From positions 1 to 36,649 of the IMG/VR virus record IMGVR_UViG_3300033148_002321: 36,649 nucleotides of DNA, one strand, 5' to 3'. Below are positions 13,287 to 20,988 of this stretch, one piece after another; position 1 is the stretch's first letter; every line of letters begins with the position of its first letter. The DNA comes from a virus. Under the pieces are notes generated by a model. That model ran no database searches and had not been told where the DNA came from. It saw only the letters and a list, made by a program, of their open reading frames with translations. Both the position numbers and the translations under genes were made by a program.

Positions 13287-14842
13287 AGGCAGAGAAGCCC
13301 AGCGAGAAACTGAGGGCCCGACAGCAAGCCCGGCCGGCGAAGGAAGAGCGCGTCCTGCGCCGCGGGGACCGTGCTGTAGACGCTTGGCTGGCCTCGTATC
13401 GCGACGAGTTGGCCCGGCTTGCAATCAGGGGCATGCGGCTTCCACGGGCCGCAGTGCCCGCCCTGGACGATATTCTGCGGCGTATGGCGAATGACGGCTC
13501 GCTGCTAATGCACCAACTGCTCTCGGATATGTGGGGCTGGGCGTGGCCGAACGTCACGGGCGACTGGATTGCCTCGGTGCCGATGCGATATTGGGTAAGA
13601 CGGGTGACGCCGGTTGATCGGCTCGCCGTAGAAATCAACACTGCTACCGGACGGCAGAACGCCGTTTCGGCTGGCGTCGCCCTGCTAGAACAGTTGCCGC
13701 TGCCCAGTCCGATCGACGTGGAAATCGGCCTGCAACAAGTGATCGACGGCACGGCCAAGGGTGCGGAGGCTCGCGAGATTATCCGGCGTATCGAGTTCCC
13801 GAGCCCGACGCCACGGCAGGTTGAGCGGATTCTGTCGGCTACGAACGCGGAGGATGGCCTGTCTGCCATGCGGCGGATCAAGACGGTAATCAAGCCGGAC
13901 TTGCTGAAGGTCCGGCGGATGATGGTTGCGGCGTTCTCAGCACCGCAAGAGGAGTACGCATCGGCCGTACAAGGGCTATTTCCGCAGTTGCGGAGCGTGT
14001 TCGCCAAGTACCCTCGGGGGCCAGAGAAGGGCCCGTGGCAGACGATCAACTACAAAGCCCGGCGAATAGCCAGGACGGAGGGTCGGCGTGTTGCGGCCGC
14101 AGCTGCCGAAGAGGCGGCAGACCAGGTTGACGATCTAATCGGGGCGAAGATTATCAGGACTTCCGAGGATGCCAATGTCCGGGATGAGCACCGGGCCCGA
14201 TGGTGGCCGGCGAAGACGTACCGCAAAATCGGGCCGGGGCGGTATCAGGCGGCAGATGGGGAAATGTGGCCCGGGCCGGGACCCTGGGGACCGAACTGCC
14301 GGTGTACGTCAGAGGACGTACTTGACGATGAGCTGATTGCCGGCGGGGTTGTGCCGGATAAGCCGGATGAGTCATGGAGCAAGAAGGAAACAAAACAGAT
14401 CGATTGGGCCGTACAGCAAAGCTTGAGCCCTAAGGCGGTGGAAAAACTGGCAGCACAACTGAGACTTGATAGTGTCCGCAAGGCAGCCTTTTTTCGGCGA
14501 ATCGATAAGCTACAGTCCGCCAAGCGACATCAGGCCAAACTCGCACGCCTAAAAGGGCAAAAAGAATGGCAGGACTACGCGGCGAAATACAAATACCGCT
14601 TTGAAGGAAGGCACCGAGAAACCCTATCGCGGCTAGCAGACAAGATCGCATCTGATCCCGATTGGGAGGCTGAATTCACGCATGTCGGCAGTAGTTATTT
14701 TCGACATAAACCAACGGGAAAGCGGCTCCGAATTTCCGATCACCCGAGCGTGGGCTACCAGGGGCAACTAGCAGATATCAAGATTGACCCAAGGAACCTC
14801 GGTAAGGCTACCTCGGTGATAGCCGACAAGGTGGACCAATAG
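13283..14842 (+). CDS. MuF-like head morphogenesis protein with long C-terminal extension
   Basis: A 519-residue minor head protein. The MuF core is at residues ~250-342: ARRIARTEGRRVAAAAAEEA, DANVRDEHRARWW and GPWGPNCRCTSE, with the family's R-T-E, R-x-x-H and P-N-C-R-C motifs. Family members sit near the portal and may be ejected with DNA. Residues ~345-519 extend well past the usual end and are basic and helical (LKGQKEWQDYAAKYKYRFEG) with a terminal GSSYFRHKPTGKRLRISDHP segment. Some phage MuF proteins carry variable toxin-like domains here, but I cannot assign this one. Start ATG 13283 chosen for the ATGA overlap. Confidence 0.85.
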   Translation: MKAEKPSEKLRARQQARPAKEERVLRRGDRAVDAWLASYRDELARLAIRGMRLPRAAVPALDDILRRMANDGSLLMHQLLSDMWGWAWPNVTGDWIASVPMRYWVRRVTPVDRLAVEINTATGRQNAVSAGVALLEQLPLPSPIDVEIGLQQVIDGTAKGAEAREIIRRIEFPSPTPRQVERILSATNAEDGLSAMRRIKTVIKPDLLKVRRMMVAAFSAPQEEYASAVQGLFPQLRSVFAKYPRGPEKGPWQTINYKARRIARTEGRRVAAAAAEEAADQVDDLIGAKIIRTSEDANVRDEHRARWWPAKTYRKIGPGRYQAADGEMWPGPGPWGPNCRCTSEDVLDDELIAGGVVPDKPDESWSKKETKQIDWAVQQSLSPKAVEKLAAQLRLDSVRKAAFFRRIDKLQSAKRHQAKLARLKGQKEWQDYAAKYKYRFEGRHRETLSRLADKIASDPDWEAEFTHVGSSYFRHKPTGKRLRISDHPSVGYQGQLADIKIDPRNLGKATSVIADKVDQ

Positions 14843-14925
14843 GCACGGCACCCGATTCGAGCCGATAGACCCCCCCCGCCTGACGGGGCAACCACAGGAA
14901 ACCGCAAAAGACGGGTTGACGGCGA

Positions 14926-15114
14926 ATGAGCAATGGGGATAGATTAGAGAAGAATGGCACGACATTGCAGGTGGCCGTCCTGCTATTCACCCGGGCCGTG
15001 TCGGAAGCGTTGGAGGCTGGCAGCCGGGGAAGCGTGGCCGTTACGGTTCAGATCGGAAACGGGAGTATCACGAAACCAGAGCTACAGCGACGGGAGTTTC
15101 CACCGATAGACTGA
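14926..15114 (+). CDS. small hypothetical protein (62 aa)
   Basis: A 62-residue frame after an 83-base gap that contains a run of eight Cs and a short CCCCG/CGGGG hairpin but no gene. The product (MSNGDRLEKNGTTLQVAVLL...) has a helix and a final strand region. There is no convincing ribosome site. It lies just before a strong terminator and would be the last gene of the MuF transcript. No family. Confidence 0.45.
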   Translation: MSNGDRLEKNGTTLQVAVLLFTRAVSEALEAGSRGSVAVTVQIGNGSITKPELQRREFPPID

Positions 15115-15145
15115 CGACAATCTGACCGGACCACTTGAACGCACA

Positions 15146-15185
15146 AAGCCCGGCCCTGGTTTTCACCAGGAGCCGGGTTTTTATT
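15146..15185 (+). terminator. strong rho-independent terminator after the MuF unit
   Basis: AAGCCCGGCCCTGG pairs with CCAGGAGCCGGGTTT, eleven or more GC-rich pairs with one bulged A, around a short TTTTCA loop, followed by five Ts (15178-15182). The reverse complement also ends in TTT, so it may act on both strands, closing the minus-strand remnant described at 15181. Confidence 0.85.
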
Positions 15186-15330
15186 TGGCGTGAGCGGATT
15201 GGTGGCACTTACGGCAAAGCGGGACAACGTCGAATCGATTTCGTTTCAGACATTCGCCTAGTCCCGAGGATGATTGTGGTAGCCACATTGTACCGCATAG
15301 CCTGATTTAGGGGAAGAGGGCTTTTTTAGA
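15181..15330 (-). pseudogene. remnant of a small HNH/zinc-finger-like gene
   Basis: On the minus strand, a frame ending at 15181-15183 reads LGECLKRNRFDVVPLCRKCH then QSAHAK, which resembles the C-terminal zinc half of small HNH nucleases (V-P-L-C-x-x-C-H-x-x-x-H). Just upstream, in a frame offset by one base, lies YAVQCGYHNHPRD. A single-base frame change would join the two into one Cys/His-rich protein. The intact piece alone would be 35 residues from an ATG at 15288-15286, with no clear ribosome site. It is probably a decayed homing-type or mobile nuclease in the gap between the MuF and capsid units. Family call tentative. Confidence 0.35.
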
Positions 15331-15345
15331 CAGGAGGGATTGACG

Positions 15346-16851
15346 ATGGCAATCGCCACGCTCATTGAGGCAGTGATGAAAACTGAGGACGGGGCAAGCT
15401 ACCCGGCGGCAGCATTCGCCTTCGTGCCGGACCCAGCAAAGCCGAGCGGCTGGAAGCTGCGGCTCTGGGAATCACCCGAGAAGAAGGTCACGGCCCGGCA
15501 AGTCGGCTTGGCCGTTGCAGCGATGGGCAAGGGCTTCCGCGGCCAGAAAGTGGCTATTCCTCCCGACGCCATCAAGGCCGTTAAGGCGAAGGTGCGGGCA
15601 GCGTGGAAAAAGGCGAACCCCGGCAAGTCGGCAGACCAGGTTCCCGATTCGATTCGAGAGGATGCCAGCAGTGACGGCACGGAAATGCTTACTGAGTTTG
15701 TCAATTCTCATGGTGTCCAGTTGGGCGTCAACCGAGAATCGGGCGTGATTGCCGGCGTCAAGCTACTGGGCACCGAATCGAAAAACGGCCGGACGTATCC
15801 GAAGCAAGTTATCGCAGAGGCGGTGGCGAAGTACGACGGGGCAAACGTCTTCGTCAACCATCCGCCGGTCGGCAAGGAAAACGGTCCGCGGGATTACCGC
15901 GACCGTCTGGGTGTGATTCGCAATCCGGTAGTTGGCAACGGCTCGGACGGGCTGTTCGGCGATTTCCATTTCAACCCAAAACACGCTCTTGCTGAGCAGG
16001 TCACATGGGACGCTGAACACGCTCCGGAAAATGTCGGGTTCTCTCACGTCATTCAGGGCAAGACGGTCTGTCGGAACGGCGCGACGGTTGTCGAGGAAAT
16101 CACGCGGGTTGTCAGCGTCGATCTTGTCACCAGCCCAGCCACGACGCGGAGCATGTTTGAGGGTGACGTGGCGGATGCGATCGCCTCGGACGAGCGGGAG
16201 GAGAAGCTGCGGCTGGTCAACCACACGGCGAACAACCTCATCTGGGACGCAATGAATGACGATGACCTAACGCTCGCGGCGAAGAAGTCGCGGGTGATAA
16301 CCATTTTGAACGACTGGGAAAGCGAACTCGGCGATATGGAGACCGAGAGCTTACAACGCAAGTCTCACGAGAAAGGAGACAAAATGCTTGACTGGGATCA
16401 AGTAACGGAGGCGGATGTGCAAGATCATCTGCCGGCCATTGTTCGGTCGATCGGCGAACAGGCGGTGACCGAGCACGTCAACTCCGAGGAAGCGAAGACC
16501 GCAGAGGCAAAGCGGGCTGCTGAACTCAAGACGTTGATGGAAGAGAAAGAGACGTTGGCCAAAAAGGTTGACGCATTCGAGGCGAAGGAAGCCCTCGAAA
16601 CGAGGCGGGCTGAGATCGCCTCCGAATTGGCCGAAGCCAAGATGCCCGAGGAGTTGGCGACCGATGTTTTTAAGGGAACGCTCTTGGAAGCAAAAGACGC
16701 CGATGCCCGCAAGGCATTGATTAAAGATCGCATGACGCTCGCCTCAGGGCAAGCGGCTAAGGCTGCCAAGCCGAAGTGCCGGCCTCAGCACGAGGCCGAC
16801 GGCGCCCCCGCGGTTGACAGCAAGGCCCTCATGGAACGCATCTGCGTTTAG
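15346..16851 (+). CDS. prohead protease fused to scaffold
   Basis: A 501-residue protein. Residues ~10-85 (FAFVPDPAKPSGWKLRLWES, then VAAMGKGFRGQKVAIP) form a DUF6582-like N-terminal domain. Residues ~115-290 are the protease: VNRESGVIAGVKLLGTESKN, VFVNHPP, RLGVIRNPV, and NVGFSHVIQG, where His and Ser are plausible catalytic residues. Residues ~370-490 are a Glu/Lys/Ala coiled coil typical of a scaffold. The protein would direct procapsid assembly and then digest the scaffold. A strong AGGAGGG precedes ATG 15346. An internal start at 16384 likely yields free scaffold. Confidence 0.83.
   Translation: MAIATLIEAVMKTEDGASYPAAAFAFVPDPAKPSGWKLRLWESPEKKVTARQVGLAVAAMGKGFRGQKVAIPPDAIKAVKAKVRAAWKKANPGKSADQVPDSIREDASSDGTEMLTEFVNSHGVQLGVNRESGVIAGVKLLGTESKNGRTYPKQVIAEAVAKYDGANVFVNHPPVGKENGPRDYRDRLGVIRNPVVGNGSDGLFGDFHFNPKHALAEQVTWDAEHAPENVGFSHVIQGKTVCRNGATVVEEITRVVSVDLVTSPATTRSMFEGDVADAIASDEREEKLRLVNHTANNLIWDAMNDDDLTLAAKKSRVITILNDWESELGDMETESLQRKSHEKGDKMLDWDQVTEADVQDHLPAIVRSIGEQAVTEHVNSEEAKTAEAKRAAELKTLMEEKETLAKKVDAFEAKEALETRRAEIASELAEAKMPEELATDVFKGTLLEAKDADARKALIKDRMTLASGQAAKAAKPKCRPQHEADGAPAVDSKALMERICV
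16372..16386 (+). promoter_or_regulatory. internal ribosome site and start for a nested scaffold protein
   Basis: AAAGGAG at 16372-16378 is five bases from an in-frame ATG at 16384 inside the protease-scaffold gene. Initiation there would produce the last 155 residues (MLDWDQVTEADVQDHLPAIV...), exactly the coiled-coil scaffold region. This mirrors lambda, where the scaffold Nu3 is translated from within the protease gene C. Confidence 0.72.
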
Positions 16852-16866
16852 AAAGGAGCGAGTTCC

Positions 16867-17376
16867 ATGGCAGACGTACAACGATGGCGTGCCGGAGCGC
16901 CCCACAAAAGGAACTTCGATGTTGACGCCGCACAAGAGATCGAGATCGGCGACCTGGTCTATTCCGCCGACTATGATCCCGCGACGCAGGGAAGCGGAGA
17001 CGACATCCGCCCGGCCGACCAACTGAGTTATGTCGGACTCTCCCAGTCGCAAGAGAATTTCGTCAACTCCTTTGCCGGAGTGGCCGCCCAGAAGCACCGT
17101 GCTAGCACGGACACGAACGACGTAGTTGTCAATACCAGAGGGGTACATGAGTTTATCTGTGCCTCCGCGACGTGGGAAGTCGGCGACCTTGTCGGTGTTG
17201 ACGACAACGCCGGCGGGACGGCCCTGGAGAATCAGACGGTCATTTCCGTGACCGATGCTTCCCGGGCGATCGGGCGGTGTGCCAAACGCGAGGCAACTGC
17301 GGTAACCAAGGTTCTCGTGGACATCGTCGGTACGGTGTCGCACGGTGGGCCGCAACAGGGCCAGGCATCAGCCTAG
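16867..17376 (+). CDS. capsid decoration/cement-like protein
   Basis: A 169-residue, beta-rich protein between scaffold and major capsid genes, the usual place for head decoration proteins. It alternates short strands (IEIGDLVYSADYDP, VGDLVGVDDNAGGTALENQT, then SRAIGRCAKREATAVTKV), a pattern found in DUF2190-like capsid cement proteins, which bind the capsid surface and stabilise it. AAAGGAG precedes ATG 16867. Assignment by position and strand pattern, not a clear motif. Confidence 0.65.
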   Translation: MADVQRWRAGAPHKRNFDVDAAQEIEIGDLVYSADYDPATQGSGDDIRPADQLSYVGLSQSQENFVNSFAGVAAQKHRASTDTNDVVVNTRGVHEFICASATWEVGDLVGVDDNAGGTALENQTVISVTDASRAIGRCAKREATAVTKVLVDIVGTVSHGGPQQGQASA

Positions 17377-17394
17377 CCAGAAAGGAGGCACAGC

Positions 17395-18594
17395 ATGCGT
17401 GCGATCAACTACCATGCTCTCAAGCGCGAGTTTGATACTTACCCGAAAGAAACGCTCCGGTACCTTGCCGAAGCGATCGAAAGTGGGCAGGCAAAGCCGG
17501 AGGAGTTCAGTCTCCGGGAACTTGCCGAGGTCACGCTGGGCGAAGCCTATGTGAGATCAATGGACCCGCGGCGGGTCGCAGGCATCGTCGAAGAAGTGAG
17601 TGCCGTCGATTCAACGGCGTTTGCTGACATCACCGGGCAGCTTGTTATCTCCGCCGTTCGCGAGAAGTACGAAGACGAAGAGTTCGTACTGTCCAAAGCC
17701 GTGCGGACGATTCCGACCCGGCTGGACGGCGAGAAGATTCCCGGCATCGGCAAGATCGACGGCGATGTTACGGAAGTGCCGGAGGCAACTCCGTACCAGA
17801 CCCTTGGCATGGGCCAAGACTGGATTACCACGCCTTCCACCACCAAACGCGGCAGTCTCATCGCTGTCACCAAGGAGGCGATTTTCTTCGACCGGACCAA
17901 TCTGATTCTCGACCGCGCGGGAGCGATCGGGGAAAAGCTCGGCCTGGACAAGGAAATCCGCATCATCGACACGATGGCGGGCGTGACGAACAACCACAAC
18001 TGGCGCGGCACGGCGTATGATACTTACTCGGTTGACGGGTCGGCATCATTGATCGGCAGCGGTTCGCCGATCACAGGTCTAACCAACGCCTTGGCGAGCA
18101 ATGCGTTGGCCGACCAAACAGACGTGGACAAGGCAGAGCAACTCTTCGCAGATATCCTTGACCCGGACACTAGCCAACCGATTGTCATCAACCCCAAGCA
18201 TGTACTGGTCACGCCGGCCTATGGTCTGGCGGCGAACCAGGTCATCAAGGGTGACGAGGTTCGGGTACTTCCGTCGAGCGGAACCGTGACGATGGTACAC
18301 GGCAATATGTACCGAGACAGGTACACGATCTTCGTGTCGCGTCAATGGTACCGGCGAATCATCGCCGGTACCAGTTTGACGGGCGCCAATGCCAAGTCCG
18401 CATGGTTGCTTGGGGACTTTGAAAAAGCGTTCGCCTACATGCAGAACTGGCCCATTACCGTCACGCAAGAGCCTGCTGGATCACCGGCGGAGTTTGAGCA
18501 AGACATTGTGGTGCGGTTCAAGGCATCGGAACGTGGCGTCGCCGCGGTGATGGACCCACGGTATGTCGTGCTGAACTACATTACGTATGCGTAG
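17395..18594 (+). CDS. major capsid protein (HK97-like fold)
   Basis: A 399-residue protein with a strong AAAGGAGG ribosome site, as expected for the most abundant virion protein, located after scaffold and decoration genes and before a strong terminator. The N-terminal ~50 residues are a charged helix. The core includes RTIPTRLDGEKIPGIGKIDG (E-loop-like), GSLIAVTKEAIFFDRTNLIL (the spine helix region), and late strands ending GVAAVMDPRYVVLNYITY. It would form the icosahedral shell. The order of elements and gene context make the call firm even without a database hit. Confidence 0.85.
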   Translation: MRAINYHALKREFDTYPKETLRYLAEAIESGQAKPEEFSLRELAEVTLGEAYVRSMDPRRVAGIVEEVSAVDSTAFADITGQLVISAVREKYEDEEFVLSKAVRTIPTRLDGEKIPGIGKIDGDVTEVPEATPYQTLGMGQDWITTPSTTKRGSLIAVTKEAIFFDRTNLILDRAGAIGEKLGLDKEIRIIDTMAGVTNNHNWRGTAYDTYSVDGSASLIGSGSPITGLTNALASNALADQTDVDKAEQLFADILDPDTSQPIVINPKHVLVTPAYGLAANQVIKGDEVRVLPSSGTVTMVHGNMYRDRYTIFVSRQWYRRIIAGTSLTGANAKSAWLLGDFEKAFAYMQNWPITVTQEPAGSPAEFEQDIVVRFKASERGVAAVMDPRYVVLNYITYA

Positions 18595-18620
18595 TCCTCT
18601 CCGTCGGGAGTTGGTTCCTG

Positions 18621-18659
18621 GGGCCGGTCGGTTAGGCTACTGGCCGACCGGGCCCTTTT
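18621..18659 (+). terminator. strong rho-independent terminator after the major capsid gene
   Basis: GGGCCGGTCGG (18621-18631) pairs with CCGACCGGGCCC (18644-18655), eleven GC-rich pairs with one bulge, a 12-base loop, then TTTT. It starts 27 bases after the capsid stop and separates head genes from the membrane/fibre genes. Confidence 0.85.
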
Positions 18660-18677
18660 CAGTGTGGAGGGCACGCC

Positions 18678-18926
18678 GTGGACGCATCGTCTTGGATTGC
18701 CATCGTAGGCATTGCGGTAGTCCTAATCATCGCAGCCGCCGGGGGCTTTGCTGCACTGTATTTGCGGCTCGGTGGGCTAGGCATGATAGTCAAGGCGGTA
18801 TCAGAGACGGCAATCCCTGAACTGAAAACCGAAGTCCGAGAAATTCGGACCAACGATTTACACAACCTGAGCGAGAAATTAGAGAAGGAAGGAGATAGGC
18901 CGTGGATGCAGCCACCGCAAGCGTAG
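18678..18926 (+). CDS. small membrane protein with coiled-coil tail
   Basis: GTG 18678 follows GGAGGG by 7 bases. The 82 residues comprise a transmembrane span (residues ~6-30, IAIVGIAVVLIIAAAGGFAA) and a charged helix (ELKTEVREIRTNDLHNLSEK). The layout resembles small holins or inner-membrane spanins, but neither is demonstrable. It overlaps a second small membrane protein gene by 25 bases, so the pair may act together, possibly in lysis. Confidence 0.6.
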   Translation: MDASSWIAIVGIAVVLIIAAAGGFAALYLRLGGLGMIVKAVSETAIPELKTEVREIRTNDLHNLSEKLEKEGDRPWMQPPQA

Positions 18927-19141
18927 CCGTTGCCGGACTCGCCACTGTCGCGGTAGCGGTCATCAAGTTTGTTCCGACGAGGCAACCGAAGAGTCGTCAC
19001 GGGAGCAACGGCGTTGCCTACTGCGATAAGATCGGTCCAGTCGAAGGGGCGATCGACACGCTGCGGGCACTTTCCGAGGAGAGGCAGCAAGAGATCGTCC
19101 GGCGGCTAGAACGGATCGAACAGAAACTAGATAACAGGTGA
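18902..19141 (+). CDS. small membrane protein with C-terminal coiled coil
   Basis: GTG 18902 is preceded by AAGGAG. The 79-residue product has a hydrophobic N-terminus (ASVAVAGLATVAVAVIKFV, one span) and a heptad-like C-terminal helix (EERQQEIVRRLERIEQKL). It overlaps the previous membrane-protein gene. The two resemble paired holin-like or Rz-like components, but no lysozyme gene is next to them. Function inferred only from topology. Confidence 0.6.
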   Translation: MDAATASVAVAGLATVAVAVIKFVPTRQPKSRHGSNGVAYCDKIGPVEGAIDTLRALSEERQQEIVRRLERIEQKLDNR

Positions 19142-19144
19142 ACC

Positions 19145-19966
19145 ATGACGACCGATTACCTACTTACGTATCCCGAGCAAATTACAATCCGCAACGCGGA
19201 GCTGTGGGTTCGGCTTTGTCGTGCCGTCTGGATTCGCCAGGTCGAGTTGGTCCACTGTTTCGAGTGGGGCACGTTCGCGCCTGACGAAGAAGTGTATCCC
19301 GGCGGCTGGGACGAGATAGCGAGCGTGATTCAGTACCTTCAGGATGCGGGTATCGGCGTGGGTGCGAACGTCTACTCGGTGGCGATTCCGCCAGAAGACA
19401 TTACCGAAATCAGCACGTATTACGGCCCGGCAGCCCTCATCCCCGAGACGCCGGCTGTTGTGCCAACGACGATCGAGGGGCTGCGGCAGATCGTCAATAA
19501 CCTGGTCGCCATGACGGAACGTCTCAATCTGAATCGTATTCATCTTGACGCCATTGCTTGGGGGCGGCGGGTAACGATAGACGGGGAGACGCTTCCGACT
19601 AGTTTCACCCGGGAAGTGTACGAACGACTGGACGGCAAGGTCGGACTCACCAGCGCGATGCCCGGGTTCGACACACACCAATATATGTGTCTGCACCCCG
19701 TACTCGACAACAAGACCGACCCGTGTTCCGCGAAGAGTGTTGCCGATCAAATCGCTTTGTTCCTTCCGGAGATTCGACCGTCCCTGGGTTGGCGACATTT
19801 CGATCTAATTACAGACACCGAAGAACTCGGTTACCTACTCGACAAGGCGGTGGAACACGGGGCGGCAATCGGCTGGCAGGGATTGTTCCCCGGCGTGTCG
19901 CTGGACGATCGACGGGTACAGATGATTGCGATGAGTAACCTCCGCAAACTGTTAGGGGGGGTTTGA
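19145..19966 (+). CDS. TIM-barrel-like, possible glycoside hydrolase
   Basis: A 273-residue protein with alternating strands and helices: VELVHCFEWGTFAP, YLQDAGIGVGANVYSV, LNRIHLDAIAW, VGLTSAMPGFDTHQYM and a final helix pair. 'A-G-I-x-V-G-x-x-x-Y-x' followed by 'I-x-L-D-x-I-x-W' is the type of pattern seen in glycosidase TIM barrels, with the Asp in HLDAIAW and Glu/Asp nearby as candidate catalytic residues. No signal peptide. It directly precedes beta-helix and fibre genes, so it may be a virion-associated glycan-degrading enzyme. Family not recognised. Confidence 0.5.
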   Translation: MTTDYLLTYPEQITIRNAELWVRLCRAVWIRQVELVHCFEWGTFAPDEEVYPGGWDEIASVIQYLQDAGIGVGANVYSVAIPPEDITEISTYYGPAALIPETPAVVPTTIEGLRQIVNNLVAMTERLNLNRIHLDAIAWGRRVTIDGETLPTSFTREVYERLDGKVGLTSAMPGFDTHQYMCLHPVLDNKTDPCSAKSVADQIALFLPEIRPSLGWRHFDLITDTEELGYLLDKAVEHGAAIGWQGLFPGVSLDDRRVQMIAMSNLRKLLGGV

Positions 19967-19968
19967 CT

Positions 19969-20988
19969 GTGGGAACGCTGTACGCCAAAGCCGACGGGCC
20001 ACACGGCAATGAATCCGGCGATAGCTTCACGAATGCTTTCGGTCCGACCGAATTGTACAACCACATCGAAGACACGGCCGCGGCTGGCGACCTGTACTAC
20101 GTGCTGACCGGGACTTACGAACTCACCGAAGACATCGACGCCAGCGGAAACGACGGCACGGGCACCAATCCTATCCGGATCATCGGCGTGTCGGACGAAA
20201 GCGAGACATGGGCAACCGGAGACGATCGGCCGCTATTCGACCTCTTGGCGAGGCCGTTTCTACTCGGTGATTACTGGCAGAGTATCAACCTCCGCCACAC
20301 TGGGTCGCACTTGGACGGCTGGAAGACCGGAACCTACGCTCACATCCAGAATTGCTCCGGCAAGACGACCGGCGGTTCCGGACATAGTGTGTACGAATTG
20401 GGCGACCGCTCTAACGTCTACAACAGCGAGGCACAAGGCGGATCAACGGGCATCGGTTTCAAGTTTACCAACTACGGATTCGCTCAAGGTTGTTACGCGC
20501 ATGATTTAGAACAGGGCATTTCCTTCTTATTTCAAGGCGTTGCAGACCATTGCATCGTAGCTACGACTATCCAAGGGGGGATCAGAACGGCGGCCTATTC
20601 CCACCGAATTATCAACTGTACGTTTTACAACAACACGGTTGGTTTCTATGGCAGTGCCGGCGACAACATGCTCTTCATGCTAAATTGCCTGTTTGACGCC
20701 AACACGACCGGGGCCCAAGCGTCCGGGAGCCACGGAACGGACTTCCTTGACTACAACAACTTCTCCGACACCAACGGCACGCCGGTGTCGAATCTGACCC
20801 GGGGACCAAACACGACCAGTCACGACGCGGACTTTGTTGCTGCGGCTAGCGGAGACTTCCGGCTGAAAGCCGGGTCGGCCTGCCGGCGCGGAGGCAAGCC
20901 GTTGACGCTGGGCGTGGGCGGCAAGACGATTCCCATGTATCAGGGAGCGTACCCGAACTACGGAGCCTTGAAGAAGAGGGTAAGGTAA
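19969..20988 (+). CDS. right-handed beta-helix (pectin-lyase-like) tail spike candidate
   Basis: GTG 19969 is 7 bases from a G-rich ribosome site, better than TTG 19963. The 339-residue protein opens GTLYAKADGPHGNESGDSFT, typical of parallel beta-helix proteins, and then has short regular rungs (GFKFTNYGFAQGCYAHD, DHCIVATTIQGG, SHRIINCTFYNNTVGFYG, FMLNCLFDANTTG). Such phage proteins are often spikes that bind or cut polysaccharide. No catalytic residues can be assigned. It is overlapped by the long fibre gene (TAATG). Confidence 0.75.
   Translation: MGTLYAKADGPHGNESGDSFTNAFGPTELYNHIEDTAAAGDLYYVLTGTYELTEDIDASGNDGTGTNPIRIIGVSDESETWATGDDRPLFDLLARPFLLGDYWQSINLRHTGSHLDGWKTGTYAHIQNCSGKTTGGSGHSVYELGDRSNVYNSEAQGGSTGIGFKFTNYGFAQGCYAHDLEQGISFLFQGVADHCIVATTIQGGIRTAAYSHRIINCTFYNNTVGFYGSAGDNMLFMLNCLFDANTTGAQASGSHGTDFLDYNNFSDTNGTPVSNLTRGPNTTSHDADFVAAASGDFRLKAGSACRRGGKPLTLGVGGKTIPMYQGAYPNYGALKKRVR

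Noticed and set aside
12466-14049. A 527-residue open frame on the minus strand
   Set aside because: It lies opposite well-supported + strand genes (C5 methylase end, small genes, MuF), is Ser/Arg/Pro-rich as expected for antisense of GC-rich codons, and has no recognisable domain.
14916-14945. Possible promoter TTGACG with TAGATT 18 bases later
   Set aside because: The -10 match is poor and lies inside the start of the 14926 gene; much weaker than the promoters at 3987 and 31697.
15301-15328. AGCC...GGCT followed by six Ts as a second terminator
   Set aside because: The stem is only four or five pairs with a long loop, too weak to call beside the strong terminator at 15146.
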